From positions 177,141 through 241,140 of the forward strand of contig NZ_BMIR01000004.1 in assembly GCF_014642655.1 (NCBI RefSeq): 64,000 nt of DNA, in the 5' to 3' direction. Numbering within the stretch: the first letter of the stretch is position 1; each line of letters opens with the position of its first letter. The notes under the pieces are model-generated. The model searched no databases. It was given only the letters and a program-made list of their open reading frames with translations, and had not been told where the DNA came from. Shown in pieces: positions 63,195-64,000 of the stretch. A program made the position numbers and the translations under genes. This DNA comes from Pullulanibacillus camelliae (lineage in GTDB: Bacteria > Bacillota > Bacilli > Bacillales > Sporolactobacillaceae).

Positions 63195-63809
63195 TTAAAC
63201 AACATCCATAAGTTCATTTTTAATGGTATATATTGTACTTCGAGCTACACCTGTCTCTCTATAAATATCCATAATGCTTGTTCCTTCCTTCAATTCTTTA
63301 ACAATCTTATCATAAATAATTTTATCTTTTCCTACAGCATTCACATGATATTTTCTTTTTCTCCCTTTATATTTACCTTGCTGTTTGGCAATTATAATAC
63401 CTTCCCGTTGGGCTGAGCGGATTCGTTCTCGTTCTTCTTCAACCATCCAGGATAATAACGAAAGAACAATTTCAGATACCAACTGCCCGACACCTTCAAG
63501 GTCTTTATACTTCCTAGTATCAAGAATTGGCATTTTCAAGACAACTATATCCACTTCTTCTTTCATTAAGGCTGCCCATTCATTTTTAATCTCTTCTTTA
63601 TTTCTGCCAAATCGGCTGAGATCGTGTACAACTAAAACGTCTCCAAAACGCAATTTATTTCGCATTTCATTATAAACAGGGCGCTCTTTAAAATTTTTCC
63701 CTGATTGTTTTTCTTCAAAAATCTTCTCGCAACCAAATTCCCTTAAATCATGAACTTGCCTCTCAAGATTCTGACTTTTGGAACTCACCCTCGCGTAACC
63801 TATGATCAT
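63195..63809 (-). CDS. Serine recombinase, resolvase/invertase family
   Basis: 204 residues with the catalytic start MIIGYARVSSKSQNLERQVH (Ser 9 or 10), the arginine helix DVLVVHDLSRFGRN, the E-helix LLSWMVEEERERIRSAQREG and a C-terminal helix-turn-helix TSIMDIYRETGVARSTIYTI. It breaks and rejoins DNA at a res or inversion site. AGAGGTG lies before the ATG. Longer than a minimal Tn3 resolvase by the usual linker only. It stands at the end of the methyltransferase island and may have moved it. Confidence 0.92.
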   Translation of the reverse strand: MIIGYARVSSKSQNLERQVHDLREFGCEKIFEEKQSGKNFKERPVYNEMRNKLRFGDVLVVHDLSRFGRNKEEIKNEWAALMKEEVDIVVLKMPILDTRKYKDLEGVGQLVSEIVLSLLSWMVEEERERIRSAQREGIIIAKQQGKYKGRKRKYHVNAVGKDKIIYDKIVKELKEGTSIMDIYRETGVARSTIYTIKNELMDVV

Positions 63810-63852
63810 TAAAAAACACCTCTATATGTTGTTTAATTATCATACAACCCTA

Positions 63853-63881
63853 ATCATACACTTAAGACGCCATCCAATCAA
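63853..63881 (-). promoter_or_regulatory. Promoter of the serine recombinase gene
   Basis: Minus strand TTGATT (63876-63881), 17-bp spacer, TATGAT (63853-63858), about 45 bp before the ATG. Confidence 0.65.
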
Positions 63882-63926
63882 CGTTTATTCGTGTATCGTT
63901 TGTGTCAAACTTTTCTCGGTACCCTA

Positions 63927-64000
63927 TTCATCCCAGTATTTCTGGCACTCTAAATTTGTACGCTTTTCCAGCTACCGCGCGAATGTCTTCGCTTGGTTCC
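63927..64000 (-). other. Possible 3' end of a gene beyond the window
   Basis: The minus strand is open from the window edge to a stop at about 63930 and reads EPSEDIRAVAGKAYKFRVPE near its end. Not recognised. It would be the last 24 codons of a gene located upstream of the recombinase. Confidence 0.35.

Noticed and set aside
1..64000. CRISPR arrays, tRNA and rRNA genes
   Set aside because: No regularly spaced short repeats and no tRNA cloverleaf or rRNA signatures were seen on either strand; a dedicated search could still reveal a tRNA.

Overview
The window looks like the chromosome of a low-to-moderate GC, endospore-former-type Bacillota (Bacillales). The evidence is gene order: yeaC-yeaD-yebA-guaA and pbuG-...-yebE-yebG-purE-purK-purB are arranged as in Bacillus subtilis, all on the minus strand. 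Three guanine-type purine riboswitches, two PurR-box pairs, a Fur-regulated basic protein gene, catabolite (cre) sites and strong Shine-Dalgarno sequences fit the same group. The species cannot be named from the sequence.

Layout. 0-5.8 kb: purine block (purB start, purK, purE, yebG, yebE, pbuG) with riboswitch leaders and PurR boxes, plus an Hsp20 gene. 5.8-13.4 kb: MFS transporters, a type I toxin-antitoxin locus, a MarR/nitroreductase operon, then a scrap zone of broken genes (TnpB, DHA2 pump, IS21 IstA, tyrosine integrase) around an orphan DNA methyltransferase. 13.5-20 kb: guaA with its riboswitch and the yeaC-yeaD-yebA operon. 20-31.5 kb: small proteins, a TetR/NCS1 permease/amidohydrolase-type operon behind a striking 39-bp palindrome, and a ChvE-type monosaccharide ABC operon. 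31.5-42.7 kb: heavily decayed sequence with frameshifted or truncated genes (response regulator, PfpI, Bcr/CflA pump, IS1380, IS256) among a few intact ones (GNAT, XRE, VOC, DUF2306, LysR, and a GC-rich amidohydrolase that looks recently acquired).

42.7-64 kb is an accessory island: two unrecognised proteins (one secreted), integrase remnants, a ParE/RelE toxin-antitoxin pair, membrane and zinc-ribbon genes between dispersed repeats, a 1273-residue Mrr-nuclease/STAND NTPase of the Avs antiviral type, and a tight three-gene operon encoding three different DNA methyltransferases, the last with a possible nuclease N-terminus and none with a helicase. A nested palindrome lies over the predicted promoter of this operon. 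The island ends at one decayed and one intact serine recombinase. The three-methyltransferase operon with the STAND gene is the best candidate for an undescribed restriction or phage-defence system.

How the parts work together: purine synthesis, uptake and GMP formation are predicted to share guanine-responsive termination, and purE and pbuG also PurR. The 26.3-26.9 kb scar, the three integrase tails and the shared repeats show that related mobile DNA entered this chromosome more than once and then decayed.
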